Made by a program: the position numbers and the translations under genes. The notes under the pieces are model-generated. The model was not told the origin of the DNA. It saw nothing but the letters and a program-made list of their open reading frames with translations, and did no database searches. From Rhodomicrobium udaipurense JA643 (lineage in GTDB: Bacteria; Pseudomonadota; Alphaproteobacteria; Rhizobiales; Rhodomicrobiaceae), in NCBI RefSeq assembly GCF_000636015.1, contig NZ_JFZJ01000017.1, forward strand, positions 1 to 42,293: DNA of 42,293 nucleotides, given 5' to 3'. Below are positions 15,279 through 23,175 of the stretch, piece by piece (position 1 is the stretch's first letter; every line of letters begins with the position of its first letter).

Positions 15279-16943
15279 ATGACTGCATCCTTCCGCATCG
15301 CCTGTGCTCAGCTCAACCCCGTTGTGGGCGACCTCGCCGGAAATGTCGCACTGGCCCGCGCGGCGCGGGATGATGCGCGCGCTGTGGCGGCCGATCTGGT
15401 GGTTTTTTCGGAGCTTTTCATCGCGGGCTATCCGCCGGAAGACCTCATCCTGAAGCCCGCCTTCGTGGCAGCTTGCATGGAGGCGACGCGCGCGCTTGCG
15501 GCCACGACGGCGGACGGCGGCCCGGCGCTGCTCATCGGCACGCCGTGGGGCGAAGATGGCAAGGCTTATAACGCGGTCGCGCTGCTCGCGGGCGGGCGCA
15601 TCGAGGCGCTGCGCTACAAGGTGGACCTGCCGAACTACAGCGTGTTCGACGAGAAGCGCGTGTTCGCGCCGGGGCCGTTGCCCGAACCAGTGGATTTCGC
15701 CGGGCTTCGCCTCGGGCTGCCGATCTGCGAGGATATCTGGACGCCCGCCATCGTGGGATCGCTTGCGGCGCGCGGCGCGGAGCTTCTGATTTCGCCGAAC
15801 GGATCGCCCTTCACGCTGAAGAAGCGCGCGCAGCGGCTCGACGTGGCTCGCGCGCGGGTGGCCGAAGCCGGTCTGCCGTTGCTCTATATCAATCAGTTCG
15901 GCGGACAGGACGAACTTGTGTTCGACGGCGCATCCTTCGCGCTCAACCGCGACGGCGCGCTCGCGGCGCAGCTTCCGGCGTGGGAGACGGCGCTCGCGCT
16001 CACCGAATGGCGGCGCGACGCGGGCGGCTGGGCGTGTGTCGAGGGTCCGAGCGCGCGCGTCGAGGAAGGTCGCGAGGCGGCCTATCTCGCCTGCGTGATC
16101 GGACTGCGCGACTATGTCGAGAAAAACCGCTTCCCCGGCGTGGTGCTGGGCCTTTCCGGCGGCATCGACAGCGCGATTTGCGCCGCAATGGCGACCGATG
16201 CACTGGGTGCGGCACGCGTGCATTGCATCATGCTACCCTACCGCTACACGTCTGGCGCCTCGCTCGACGACGCGGCAGCTTGCGCGGAAGCGCTCGACGT
16301 GCGCTACGACATCGTGCCGATCCACACGGCGGTCGAGGTGTTCGGCGGCATGCTCGCGCCACTGTTCAAGGGTGCCGCGCCCGGCCTCGCGGAGGAAAAC
16401 CTGCAATCGCGCATTCGCGGCACGACGCTAATGGCCGTGTCGAACAAGTTCGGCGGCATGGTCGTGACCACGGGCAACAAGTCCGAGGTGTCGGCGGGCT
16501 ACGCAACGCTTTATGGCGACATGAACGGCGGCTTCAACCCGATCAAGGATCTTTACAAGACGCAGGTCTTCGCGCTGTCGCGGTTCCGCAACGAGCGCGT
16601 GCCGAAGGGCTGCCTCGGGCCGGGCGGCGTCGTCATCCCGGAAAACATCATCACCAAAGCGCCGACCGCCGAGCTTCGCGAGAACCAGACGGATCAGGAT
16701 TCGCTGCCGCCTTATGACGCGCTCGACGACATCCTCGAATGCCTCGTGGACCGCGAAGAGCCGTTATCCGCCGTCGTCGCGCGCGGCCATGCACCTGAAA
16801 CCGTGAAAAAGGTGGAGCGCCTGCTCTATCTTTCGGAGTATAAGCGGCGGCAGGCGGCCCCCGGCGTGAAGATCACCGAGCGTAATTTCGGGCGCGACCG
16901 CCGTTATCCGATCGTCAATCGCTTCCGCGAGCAACTTCCGTGA
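15279..16943 (+). CDS. nadE: Glutamine-dependent NAD+ synthetase
   Basis: Two-domain cytosolic enzyme of 554 residues that makes NAD from nicotinate adenine dinucleotide, ATP and glutamine. The N-terminal nitrilase-type glutaminase has the catalytic triad E45 ([14 protein letters not shown]), K114 ([10 protein letters not shown]) and C150 (LPICEDIW), and supplies ammonia. The C-terminal synthetase has the ATP-pyrophosphatase P-loop SGGIDS at 293-298 and the [18 protein letters not shown] motif. The ATG at 15279 is preferred over the upstream GTG at 15216 because it begins right before the conserved [13 protein letters not shown] and follows a GGAG sequence. Its stop overlaps the gltX GTG start by four bases. 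Phased repeats upstream suggest regulation. Confidence 0.95.
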   Translation: MTASFRIACAQLNPVVGDLAGNVALARAARDDARAVAADLVVFSELFIAGYPPEDLILKPAFVAACMEATRALAATTADGGPALLIGTPWGEDGKAYNAVALLAGGRIEALRYKVDLPNYSVFDEKRVFAPGPLPEPVDFAGLRLGLPICEDIWTPAIVGSLAARGAELLISPNGSPFTLKKRAQRLDVARARVAEAGLPLLYINQFGGQDELVFDGASFALNRDGALAAQLPAWETALALTEWRRDAGGWACVEGPSARVEEGREAAYLACVIGLRDYVEKNRFPGVVLGLSGGIDSAICAAMATDALGAARVHCIMLPYRYTSGASLDDAAACAEALDVRYDIVPIHTAVEVFGGMLAPLFKGAAPGLAEENLQSRIRGTTLMAVSNKFGGMVVTTGNKSEVSAGYATLYGDMNGGFNPIKDLYKTQVFALSRFRNERVPKGCLGPGGVVIPENIITKAPTAELRENQTDQDSLPPYDALDDILECLVDREEPLSAVVARGHAPETVKKVERLLYLSEYKRRQAAPGVKITERNFGRDRRYPIVNRFREQLP

Positions 16944-18274
16944 CACAGGTCAAAGTCCGCTTCGCGCCGAGCCCCACGGGCCGGCTTCACATCGGCAACA
17001 TCCGCTCCGCCGTGTTCAACTGGCTGTTCGCGCGGCGCGAGGGCGGCGTCTTCGTGCTCCGCTTCGACGACACGGACCTTGAGCGCTCTAAGGAAGAATA
17101 CGTCGACGGCATCCGCGAGGATCTGCACTGGCTCGGGCTGACGTGGGACGAGGAATTTCGCCAGTCGGAGCGCTTCGCCTTCTATGCCGAAACGGCGGAA
17201 AAGCTGAAGCAGGCGGGGCGGCTCTATCCGGCTTATGAAACGGCGGCGGAGCTTGAGCGGAGGCGCAAGCTGCAAATGGCGCGCGGCAAGCCTCCGGTCT
17301 ACGACCGCGCGGCGCTGAACCTGACCGACGCCGAGCGCGCCGAACTGGAGGCCGCCGGACGCAAGCCGCATTGGCGCTTCAAGCTCGACCAGCGGCCGAC
17401 CGCGTGGGACGACCTCATTCGCGGGCCGCAGGAAATCGACGCGGGCACCATCTCCGATCCCGTGCTCATCCGTGAGGACGGCACGCCGCTCTACACCTTC
17501 ACGAGCGTCGCCGACGATGCCGACACCGGCGTCACGCACATCATTCGCGGCGAGGACCACGTCACCAACACCGCCGTTCAAATTCAGCTTTTCGAGGCGC
17601 TGGGCGCTGCCGTCCCGCGTTTCGCGCATAACAATCTGCTCATCGGCGCGCAGGGTGAGGCGCTGTCGAAGCGCATCGGCTCGCTGTCCATCGCCGGGCT
17701 CCGCGACGACGGTTTCGAGCCGCTCGCGGTGATGACGCATGCGGCGCTCATCGGCACTTCGGAGGCGTTGCACCCGCAGGAGAGCCTTGCGGCGCTGGCA
17801 TCGCTGTTCGATCTCGCGAAGATCTCGCGCGCGCCCGCCCGCTTCGATCCCGCCGAACTCGCGGGCCTCAACACGAAGCTTCTGCACGCGACGCCGTATG
17901 AAGCGGTGGCGGAGCGGCTGGCGGCTCGCGGCATCGATGGCGGCGAGGCGTTCTGGCTTGCGGTGCGCGCCAATCTCGAAGTGTTCGCCGATGTCGATCT
18001 GTGGTGGCGCGTGGCGAAAGGGCCCATCACGCCGGTGATCGAGGACGCGGCGCTCGTCGAGAAGGCGCTCGCGCTTCTGCCGCCGGAGCCGTGGGACCAG
18101 GGCACCTGGAAAATCTGGACCGAGGCTGTGAAGCAGGCGACGGGCGCTAAGGGGCGCGCGCTGTTTCATCCCTTGCGGTTGGCGCTGACGGGGCTGGAAC
18201 GCGGGCCGGAGCTGAAGGACTTACTGCCCCTCATCGGCAGGCGCGAAGCCAGCGCGAGATTGAGCCAAGGCTGA
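16940..18274 (+). CDS. gltX: Glutamate--tRNA ligase
   Basis: Class I aminoacyl-tRNA synthetase of 444 residues charging tRNA-Glu (and possibly tRNA-Gln, since many alphaproteobacteria carry two copies and use the transamidation route). It has [16 protein letters not shown] with the HIGH-type motif at 17-20, RFDDTD near 41-46, [18 protein letters not shown], and the KMSKS equivalent [10 protein letters not shown] at 241-250. The length of about 444 is on the short side, as in the GltX2 class. The start is GTG at 16940, overlapping the nadE stop in a GTGA, so it is probably co-translated. The C-terminal anticodon-binding part is present and diverged. Confidence 0.93.
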   Translation: MTQVKVRFAPSPTGRLHIGNIRSAVFNWLFARREGGVFVLRFDDTDLERSKEEYVDGIREDLHWLGLTWDEEFRQSERFAFYAETAEKLKQAGRLYPAYETAAELERRRKLQMARGKPPVYDRAALNLTDAERAELEAAGRKPHWRFKLDQRPTAWDDLIRGPQEIDAGTISDPVLIREDGTPLYTFTSVADDADTGVTHIIRGEDHVTNTAVQIQLFEALGAAVPRFAHNNLLIGAQGEALSKRIGSLSIAGLRDDGFEPLAVMTHAALIGTSEALHPQESLAALASLFDLAKISRAPARFDPAELAGLNTKLLHATPYEAVAERLAARGIDGGEAFWLAVRANLEVFADVDLWWRVAKGPITPVIEDAALVEKALALLPPEPWDQGTWKIWTEAVKQATGAKGRALFHPLRLALTGLERGPELKDLLPLIGRREASARLSQG

Positions 18275-18317
18275 GGCTTTGCTTTCGCGCGCCGTTCATT
18301 TCTCCCTCATGGGCAAA

Positions 18318-18346
18318 TTGCGTGTTCGCGGTGTTTTCCCTATTCT
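18318..18346 (+). promoter_or_regulatory. Candidate sigma-70-type promoter for the globin gene
   Basis: TTGCGT at 18318-18323 and TATTCT at 18341-18346 are separated by exactly 17 bases. Transcription would start near 18353, about 35 bases before the TTG codon at 18390. This favours the short globin start over the ATG at 18309. It is only a motif match. Confidence 0.35.
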
Positions 18347-18389
18347 TACGCCGGATGTAAGATGCTGTGTCGAGTGTGGGGTGTTTTCG

Positions 18390-18848
18390 TTGATAGTGCC
18401 TAACCAGTTAGCCGCCTTGCGAGAATTTTTCTCGAATATCGAAAGCGACCTGCCGGAAATCGTGTCTCTCATGTATGAGCGGTTTTTTGAAGCGGTCCCC
18501 GAAGCGGCGTCGCTATTCAAAGGCGACTTCGCGGCGCAGCAGATGCAATTCACCTTGATGTTACGCAGCACCATCGCCTTGACGCGCTCAAGCCAGCTCT
18601 GGCCTGTTGACGCAGAAGCCGGGCGCGCCTCGCTTCCCGAGATCGAATATCTCGGCTTGCGCCACGCCTGTGCGGGTGTTCAGCCCGAGCACTTCGCGGC
18701 AATGAAATGGGCTTTGGCGCGCACGCTTGCGGAAATGTATCCGAGGGATTTCGACCGGGACATCGAGGACGCGCTGAGTTTCATTTTCGACGTCGTGGCG
18801 AGGGCGACGAAGTTGGGCGGGGCGCCGCTGGTTAGGAAGGGGATCTAG
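18390..18848 (+). CDS. Single-domain globin-like protein
   Basis: Small haem protein of about 152 residues. The sequence follows the bacterial globin pattern: an A-helix region AALREFFSNIESDLPEIVSLMYERFFEAVPEAASLF with the CD-corner phenylalanine near residue 43, and the F-helix motif LGLRHACAGVQPEHF, where H92 would be the proximal haem ligand, as in flavohaemoglobins. C-terminal G/H helices are followed by no reductase domain. The TTG at 18390 (GGGGTG six bases upstream) is chosen; in-frame alternatives are GTG 18396, ATG 18309 and TTG 18279, the last giving non-globin leader sequence. Role in oxygen or nitric-oxide binding is inferred from the family. It is followed by a GC-rich stem-loop. 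Confidence 0.75.
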   Translation: MIVPNQLAALREFFSNIESDLPEIVSLMYERFFEAVPEAASLFKGDFAAQQMQFTLMLRSTIALTRSSQLWPVDAEAGRASLPEIEYLGLRHACAGVQPEHFAAMKWALARTLAEMYPRDFDRDIEDALSFIFDVVARATKLGGAPLVRKGI

Positions 18849-18875
18849 CGCCAGCGCGCGATGGTGCGCTGACGC
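18848..18875 (+). terminator. Stem-loop after globin gene
   Basis: GCGCCAGCGCGC-GATG-GTGCGCTGACGC forms a 12-base stem with two G-T pairs and a four-base loop, starting at the last base of the stop codon. No T-run follows, so it may act as an RNA-stabilising or Rho-assisted end, or insulate the convergent small gene at 18900-19157. Confidence 0.4.
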
Positions 18876-18899
18876 TTCAGGGTCCAAGAGTAGGCGCGC

Positions 18900-19157
18900 C
18901 TAGTACCGGGTGCCGCTGGCCGGTTCCCGTCTCATCTGCTGTGAGCGGGCTTTGAGACGGGCTTGCTGGCGCTTCTGGGTCGCACGCTTCGCCGCCTGCG
19001 AGCGGTCGCGAACGGGATTCGCCCGGTTCTGCATCGCGCGCGATAGCTGCCGCTGGGCGTGAGCGTTGTCAATGCCCTGACCCGTTTGAGCCGTTGCCGA
19101 CCCTGACGCGGCGAGGATGGTGAAAAGAGGAATGGCTGCAAAGACGATGATTTTCAT
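18900..19157 (-). CDS. Small secreted, strongly basic protein (unknown function)
   Basis: An 85-residue protein not recognised as a named family. Residues 1-23 are a clean signal peptide (MKIIVFAAIPLF...SATAQ). The mature part is hydrophilic and very rich in Arg, Gln and Ala (AKRATQKRQQARLKARSQQM), predicted helical and highly positive. The ATG at 19157 has GGGGAAG five bases upstream. A similar-looking small secreted basic protein follows upstream at 19233-19457 on the same strand, separated by a perfect hairpin. Possible roles (envelope or polyanion binding, acid or stress protein) are guesses. Confidence 0.65.
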   Translation of the reverse strand: MKIIVFAAIPLFTILAASGSATAQTGQGIDNAHAQRQLSRAMQNRANPVRDRSQAAKRATQKRQQARLKARSQQMRREPASGTRY

Positions 19158-19186
19158 GAACTTCCCCGCTTGGTTGAGGTGAAGGG

Positions 19187-19216
19187 GAGCTTCGGCTGGG
19201 ATGGCCGCCGAAGCTC
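19187..19216 (-). terminator. Perfect 10-bp stem-loop between two small secreted-protein genes
   Basis: GAGCTTCGGC (19187-19196) and GCCGAAGCTC (19207-19216) are perfect inverted repeats around a 10-base loop. It lies 17 bases past the stop of the 74-residue gene and 30 bases before the ATG of the 85-residue gene. There is no T-run in the leftward direction, so an attenuator or RNA-processing hairpin is as likely as a terminator. Confidence 0.45.
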
Positions 19217-19232
19217 TGTTGCCTGGGGTGGA

Positions 19233-19457
19233 TCAGCCGCGGCTGCCATATTGACCGCTGCGCTGGCCGGTTGTGCGGGCCTTGGCGCGGCGGTCGCTCG
19301 ACTTGCCCATCTGGCTAGCCTTGTTTTTCGACTTGTTCAGGTGGCTCTTGCCTGACTGACTGTACTGGCCCTGATTACGGCTCGCCGCATCGGCATTGAA
19401 AGAAGCAGCTGTGGTTAGAAGGAACACAGCGGCGACCGCAAGCGCTAAAGACTTCAT
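19233..19457 (-). CDS. Small secreted basic Ser/Gly/Gln-rich protein (unknown function)
   Basis: A 74-residue protein. Residues 1-25 are a signal peptide (MKSLALAVAAVFLLTTAASFNADAA). The mature part is low-complexity, rich in Ser, Lys, Gly, Gln and Arg (SQSGKSHLNKSKNKASQMGK), likely disordered and strongly positive. The ATG at 19457 has AGAGG about seven bases upstream. It resembles the neighbouring 85-residue gene in architecture (signal peptide plus cationic tail) but not clearly in sequence. No family recognised. Confidence 0.65.
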   Translation of the reverse strand: MKSLALAVAAVFLLTTAASFNADAASRNQGQYSQSGKSHLNKSKNKASQMGKSSDRRAKARTTGQRSGQYGSRG

Positions 19458-19613
19458 GACATTGCCTCTTCGTTGTTGGAACGTTTGGAGGCAGGCTAGG
19501 CGAGCGCGGATTAATTGAATGTTACCTCGCCCAAATGGCGCAGTAAAATAGACCGATGAAAGTTACCTGATACCTTCGATAATATTTACACCGTAATCAG
19601 AGGACTGATTGTC

Positions 19614-19856
19614 ATGATCAATCTAGCGGTCATATCTTTGGCTTCGCTCCTGCTTGTGGAAGCTCCCGTGCAAGCGGCCGAGGATAAGCTTGTTCGTGTG
19701 GGTTTTTGCCTACCGAAAACGGTGCGTTTCTCTCAATGCATCGAGGGCAGGGTCAATGCATGCGTTCGTACCCGGCATATGAATTGTAAAACAAAAACCT
19801 CCTGTTCACCGAGTTCGGAGAGATGCACGCGAAAGCCCCGACTGCTATTGCGATGA
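19614..19856 (+). CDS. Possible small secreted cysteine-rich protein
   Basis: An 80-residue frame with a signal-peptide-like start (MINLAVISLASLLLVEAPVQA) and six cysteines in the mature part (FCLPK, QCIEG, ACVRT, NCKTK, SCSPS, RCTRK), an even number that could form three disulfides in the periplasm. AGAGGA lies about 11 bases before the ATG. A short perfect hairpin (ACCGCC-AGA-GGCGGT, 19858-19872) follows the stop. No family is recognised, and an overlapping leftward frame (19753-19983) with a hydrophobic segment competes, so the call is tentative. The 19857-20137 stretch beyond it holds nothing else supported. Confidence 0.45.
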   Translation: MINLAVISLASLLLVEAPVQAAEDKLVRVGFCLPKTVRFSQCIEGRVNACVRTRHMNCKTKTSCSPSSERCTRKPRLLLR

Positions 19857-20137
19857 CACCGCCAGAGGCGGTCACGATTGCGAGGGCGATGTGAATGAGC
19901 GGGATGTATTGGGCGATTGGACCGCAGATTCTTGCCCGATCGGTCGATGTCTTGGGCGCTTCCTCTACACAACCTCGGCACATGACAAAAATGTAATATC
20001 CTACCGATCGTCCTATTTCCGAGCCGGAGGACGACTTTTATCTCGCAATGTCATGAAATCGCCGCACCACTACTGGCGCCATGGAGGGAAAGAGCTATAT
20101 CTTCAGCGACTCTTTGCAGAAGGATGCCGGATTGCCG

Positions 20138-21607
20138 ATGTTTCAAGCTTCATCATATGGAACCCACCCCTGTTCAACGCCATCTAGATCGGGCAAACTG
20201 ACCAAAATCAAACTCCTTGGTGCCCTGCTCATGGCTTTAGCGCTGTCCCCCCTCGATACCCTCGCCGCCGCGCAAACCTCGTCTCCCGCGCGTCTTGCCT
20301 ATCACGGCACGCTGGATAACGGCCTCGAAATCGTGGTCGTCCCGGATCGCCGTGCGCCGGTCGTCACGCACATGGTGTGGTACAAGGTCGGCGCGGCTGA
20401 CGAACCGCTCGGCAAGTCGGGCATCGCGCACTTCCTCGAACATCTGATGTTCAAGGGTACGGACAAGATTCCGGCGGGCGAGTACTCGAAAATCGTTGCG
20501 CGCCTCGGCGGACAGGACAACGCATTCACCGCGCAGGACATCACGGCCTATTTCCAGCGCGTCGCCAAGGACAAACTTCCGAAGGTGATGGAGATGGAAG
20601 CCGACCGCATGGCAAACCTCAAGCTCGCGGAGAACGATGTTCTCACCGAGCGCAAGGTCATCCTTGAAGAGCGCCGCAGCCGAGTTGACAACGACCCGTC
20701 TTCGCTCCTGCAGGAGCAGATGATGGCTTCGCTCTACACGGCGCACCCTTACCACACGCCGATCATCGGCTGGGAAACTGAGATGAAGGGCCTCACCCGC
20801 GAGGACGCCATCGCCCACTACAAGAAGTGGTATGCGCCAAATAACGCGGTTCTCGTCGTAACCGGCGATGTGGAGCCGGAAGAAGTTGTCAGGCTCGCGA
20901 AGGAAACCTACGGCAAGATCCCCGCGAACTCGGCTGTCGGCGCTCCGCGCAAACGCCCATCCGAGCCGGAGCCGGTCGCCGAGAAGCGCGTCCTTCTGCG
21001 CGACGGCCGCGTCGGCAAGGCGACGCTTGAGCGCTACTACACCGCGCCGAGCTTCAACACCGCCACCAACGGCGAAGCCGAGGCGATGCAATTGCTCGGG
21101 CGCATCGTCGGCGCGAGCAACACGAGCCGCATCTACAACAAGCTCGTGCGCGAGGAGAAAAAGGCATCCGCCGCAAGCGCATGGTACAGCGGGCTTGCCC
21201 TCGACAATGGCCGCTTCGGCTTCTACGCGGTGGCTGCGGGAGACAACAAGCTGGAAGACATCGAGGCCTCAATCGATGAAGTGATCGATGAAGTGATACG
21301 AAACGGCGTCACGGACGAAGAGCTTGAGCGCGCCAAGACGAGCGAAATCGCGAACCTTGTCTATTCCTCCGACAGCCAGCAGAGCCTTGCGCATACCTAT
21401 GGCTGGAGCCTTGCCACGGGCCGCACGGTCGACGATGTCGAGGCCCGGTCCGAACGGCTGAAGGCGGTCAAGCGCGAGGACGTTCAGGCCGTCGCGGCGA
21501 AGTACCTGAAGCGGAAGCGCTCCGTGACAGGCTATCTCATCCCCGAACCTTCGCAGGTGGCGAAGGTCGATCCCCGTCCGGCTTCCGCTGGCGGCACGTT
21601 GCATTGA
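20138..21607 (+). CDS. M16 family zinc metallopeptidase, catalytic subunit
   Basis: Exported protease of the pitrilysin/processing-peptidase family, about 489 residues. After an n-region and hydrophobic core (IKLLGALLMALALSPLDTLAAAQ) the peptidase domain shows the inverted zinc motif HFLEH (H98, E101, H102 from this start), the downstream glutamate helix LTERKVILEERRSRVDN, and WYAPNNAVLVVTGDVEPEEVVRLA, all standard M16 features. A second M16 domain follows. The frame is also open to an ATG at 20081; the ATG at 20138 has GGA at a normal distance, but the start is uncertain. The next gene encodes the partner lacking the zinc motif, so a heterodimeric protease is expected. Confidence 0.9.
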   Translation: MFQASSYGTHPCSTPSRSGKLTKIKLLGALLMALALSPLDTLAAAQTSSPARLAYHGTLDNGLEIVVVPDRRAPVVTHMVWYKVGAADEPLGKSGIAHFLEHLMFKGTDKIPAGEYSKIVARLGGQDNAFTAQDITAYFQRVAKDKLPKVMEMEADRMANLKLAENDVLTERKVILEERRSRVDNDPSSLLQEQMMASLYTAHPYHTPIIGWETEMKGLTREDAIAHYKKWYAPNNAVLVVTGDVEPEEVVRLAKETYGKIPANSAVGAPRKRPSEPEPVAEKRVLLRDGRVGKATLERYYTAPSFNTATNGEAEAMQLLGRIVGASNTSRIYNKLVREEKKASAASAWYSGLALDNGRFGFYAVAAGDNKLEDIEASIDEVIDEVIRNGVTDEELERAKTSEIANLVYSSDSQQSLAHTYGWSLATGRTVDDVEARSERLKAVKREDVQAVAAKYLKRKRSVTGYLIPEPSQVAKVDPRPASAGGTLH

Positions 21608-21623
21608 GGAGCGGAAGACCCAC

Positions 21624-22979
21624 ATGATATTCAAGATTTCCGGCAGCCGACTTATGAAGTCGCTTGCTGCCTCAGCTTTGTTTGTTTCGCTCCTTTTCGG
21701 AGCCGTCCTGCCAGCGAGCGCCATGCAGATTCAGAAAGTCGTCAGCAAAAAGGGTATCGAGGCGTGGCTCGTGGAAGATCACAGCCGCCCGATACTCAGC
21801 CTCCAGTTTGCCTTCAAGGGCGGCTCCACGCAGGACCCCGACGGCAAGTCCGGCGTGGCGACCTTCGTTTCGGGCATGCTCGATGAAGGCGCTGGCGATC
21901 TCGATTCCTCGGGATTCCAGAAGCGCCTCGAAGAACTGGCCGCCAAGATGTCGTTCAGTGCGAACTACGACAACTTTTCCGGCTCGTTCCAGACGCTGAC
22001 GCAAAATCGCGAGGACGCGATCAAACTTCTGCGCGCATCGCTTAACGATCCGCATTTCGACGCGGACGACGCGAACCGCATCCGCGAGCAGCTTCTCGCG
22101 AATTTGCGGCTTGAGGAGAAAGACCCGGACAAGGTCAGCTCCATCGAATGGTACAAGCTCGCGTTCGGCGCCCATCCCTACGGCCGCTCATCGAACGGCA
22201 CGGTGGAAAGCATAGAGTCCATTACGCCCGACGATCTGAAAGCCTACCGCAAGCGCATCTTCGCCCGCGATAACCTCAAGGTTGCCGTGGTCGGCGATAT
22301 CGACGCCAAGCAGCTCGGCGATCTGCTCGACACCGTGTTTGGCGACTTGCCCGAGAAGGGCGATCTCAAGCAGGTGCCGGAGGTGACGCTCGCGAATGTC
22401 TCCAAACAGCGCGTTGTCGCGATGCCCAACCCGCAGTCCGTCGTGCAGTTCGGCTTCCAGGGCCTGAAGCGCAAGGATCCCGACTTCATCCCGGCGTTCA
22501 TCCTGAACTACGTTGTCGGCGGCGGCGGCTTCTCGTCGAAGCTGATGCAGGAAGTGCGCGAGAAGCGCGGCCTCGCCTATGGCGTCTACACCTATCTATA
22601 TCCGCTGGACCATGCGGGCATCTTTGCCGGCGGCGTCGCGACGGAAAACAAGAGCGTGGCGCAGTCCCTCGACCTGATCCGCGCAGAGCTTGAGCGCGTG
22701 TCGAAGGAAGGCCTGACCGAGACCGAGCTTCAGCAGGCGAAAGACTATCTCATAGGCTCCTACGCGCTGCGCTTCGACACCAGCGGGAAGATCGCGGCGC
22801 AGCTTCTCGCCATCCAGCTTGATGGCCTTGGCGCCGACTACATCGAACGCCGCAACGGCGAGATCGAAGCTGTGACCGTCGCCGATGTGAAGCGCGTCGC
22901 CAAGCGGTTGCTCGAACCGAAGAACCTCATTGTGACGGTTGTCGGCGAACCGGAAGGTGTGAAGGAAGTGGGGCTTTAA
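21624..22979 (+). CDS. M16 family peptidase-like protein, non-catalytic partner subunit
   Basis: Exported 451-residue M16 protein with a signal peptide (MKSLAASALFVSLLFGAVLPASAM within the N-terminus). At the place of the zinc motif it reads GVATFVSGMLDEGAG, so the HxxEH ligands are missing. It keeps the substrate-binding R/Y motif EVREKRGLAYGVYTYL in the second half. This alpha/beta division of labour is known for paired bacterial M16B proteases and mitochondrial processing peptidase. The ATG at 21624 is 16 bases after the catalytic subunit stop and has GGAAG upstream. A short hairpin with a T-run covers the stop codon. Confidence 0.9.
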   Translation: MIFKISGSRLMKSLAASALFVSLLFGAVLPASAMQIQKVVSKKGIEAWLVEDHSRPILSLQFAFKGGSTQDPDGKSGVATFVSGMLDEGAGDLDSSGFQKRLEELAAKMSFSANYDNFSGSFQTLTQNREDAIKLLRASLNDPHFDADDANRIREQLLANLRLEEKDPDKVSSIEWYKLAFGAHPYGRSSNGTVESIESITPDDLKAYRKRIFARDNLKVAVVGDIDAKQLGDLLDTVFGDLPEKGDLKQVPEVTLANVSKQRVVAMPNPQSVVQFGFQGLKRKDPDFIPAFILNYVVGGGGFSSKLMQEVREKRGLAYGVYTYLYPLDHAGIFAGGVATENKSVAQSLDLIRAELERVSKEGLTETELQQAKDYLIGSYALRFDTSGKIAAQLLAIQLDGLGADYIERRNGEIEAVTVADVKRVAKRLLEPKNLIVTVVGEPEGVKEVGL

Positions 22980-22993
22980 GCGTCGCCCCTTTT
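22970..22993 (+). terminator. Rho-independent terminator after M16 gene pair
   Basis: GGGGC (22970-22974) pairs with GCCCC (22985-22989), followed directly by TTTT. The stem overlaps the stop codon of the second M16 gene. It is short, so efficiency is doubtful, but its position at the operon end fits. Confidence 0.45.
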
Positions 22994-23175
22994 GATTGTT
23001 CAGCGGTCGGGCCATTGGTCCGGCCGTTCCGTTTCAGCCAGGTTTCGGCATGCGCCCAAGCCAAGCGAGCGAAATCTGAAGCTTCCAACCGCTCGCCACC
23101 GGAAAAGATTGCATCGCGCGGCGTTCCTGTCCAAATCTGCGGGCATCCCAACCAGATGGAACCAACGCCCCGCAC

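Noticed and set aside
15039..16223. A 394-codon minus-strand frame
   Set aside because: Antisense to nadE, whose catalytic triad and P-loop are intact; its Arg/His-rich translation lacks domains.
16904..18169. A 421-codon minus-strand frame
   Set aside because: Antisense shadow of gltX; no recognisable domain.
19753..19983. A 76-codon minus-strand frame with a hydrophobic segment (YIPLIHIALAIVTASGGVIAIAVG)
   Set aside because: It could be a small membrane protein, but it has no ribosome site and overlaps the better-supported secreted cysteine-rich frame on the other strand; kept only as a doubt on that call.
20237..21091. A 284-codon minus-strand frame
   Set aside because: Antisense to the M16 catalytic subunit; no start site or motif support.
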